The notes under the pieces are model-generated. The model ran no database searches and had not been told where the DNA came from. It was given only the letters and a program-made list of their open reading frames with translations. From the NCBI GenBank assembly GCA_002408065.1, contig DHQI01000081.1, forward strand, positions 1 through 5,732: a stretch of DNA of 5,732 nt, read 5' to 3'. This DNA comes from Bacteroidales bacterium UBA5342 (GTDB lineage: Bacteria; Bacteroidota; Bacteroidia; Bacteroidales; UBA5342). Position numbers and translations under genes: made by a program. Shown here in pieces: positions 5,704 through 5,732 of the stretch (the stretch's first letter is position 1; every line of letters begins with the position of its first letter).

Positions 5704-5732
5704 TAAACATTCTACGGATACAGCATTCAGGT

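Noticed and set aside
5590..5732. Open minus-strand frame across the attC-like site to the right edge
   Set aside because: It overlaps the end of the PLD/HA gene and the hairpin, has no recognisable protein pattern, and is too short to support.
1..5732. CRISPR array, tRNA, rRNA or insertion sequence
   Set aside because: No regularly spaced repeats, no tRNA-like cloverleaf, no rRNA motifs and no transposase ORF were seen on either strand.

Overview
The window looks like chromosomal DNA of a polysaccharide-degrading Bacteroidota bacterium, plausibly marine or environmental. The evidence is a type IX secretion (T9SS) C-terminal sorting domain, Bacteroidota-style signal peptides, no clear Shine-Dalgarno sequences, and a TAnnTTTG promoter box. 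The genus cannot be named from the sequence alone.

Left part (1-3696): a tightly packed + strand operon for acidic polysaccharide breakdown. It starts with the 3' portion of a large secreted polysaccharide lyase of the alginate-lyase fold (PF05426; PL5/PL38-like). This gene runs off the left edge and carries three InlB-type B-repeats and a T9SS sorting domain. After 23 bp comes a secreted beta-sandwich protein, and after a further 6 bp a lipoprotein of the DUF1961 / concanavalin A-like type. The two small proteins look like distant tandem paralogues. The lyase would cut the polymer outside the cell, and the two small proteins probably bind or process the products at the cell envelope.

Middle (3697-4052): 356 bp without a gene, strongly AT-rich. 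It holds a candidate Bacteroidota promoter (-7 box at 3879-3886), a short imperfect hairpin (3986-4017), and a GTTGGGG core site at 4025.

Right part (4026-5697): this has the layout of a single integron gene cassette. It starts at G^TTGGGGTGCATAT (4025-4038) and ends in an attC-like imperfect hairpin flanked by CCCAAC and GTTGAAC cores (5636-5703). The two ends match as inverted complements over 12 of 14 bases, as expected if they come together in an excised circle. The cargo is a PLD-family (NgoFVII/BfiI-like) predicted nuclease followed by helicase-associated-type DNA-binding repeats, a likely restriction or anti-phage protein. One in-frame TAA (5124-5126), in the middle of a conserved repeat motif, splits it into a 357-residue N-terminal part and a 151-residue C-terminal ORF in the same frame. 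It is therefore either a recent nonsense pseudogene, a sequencing error, or a truncated but active protein. No integrase gene is in the window.
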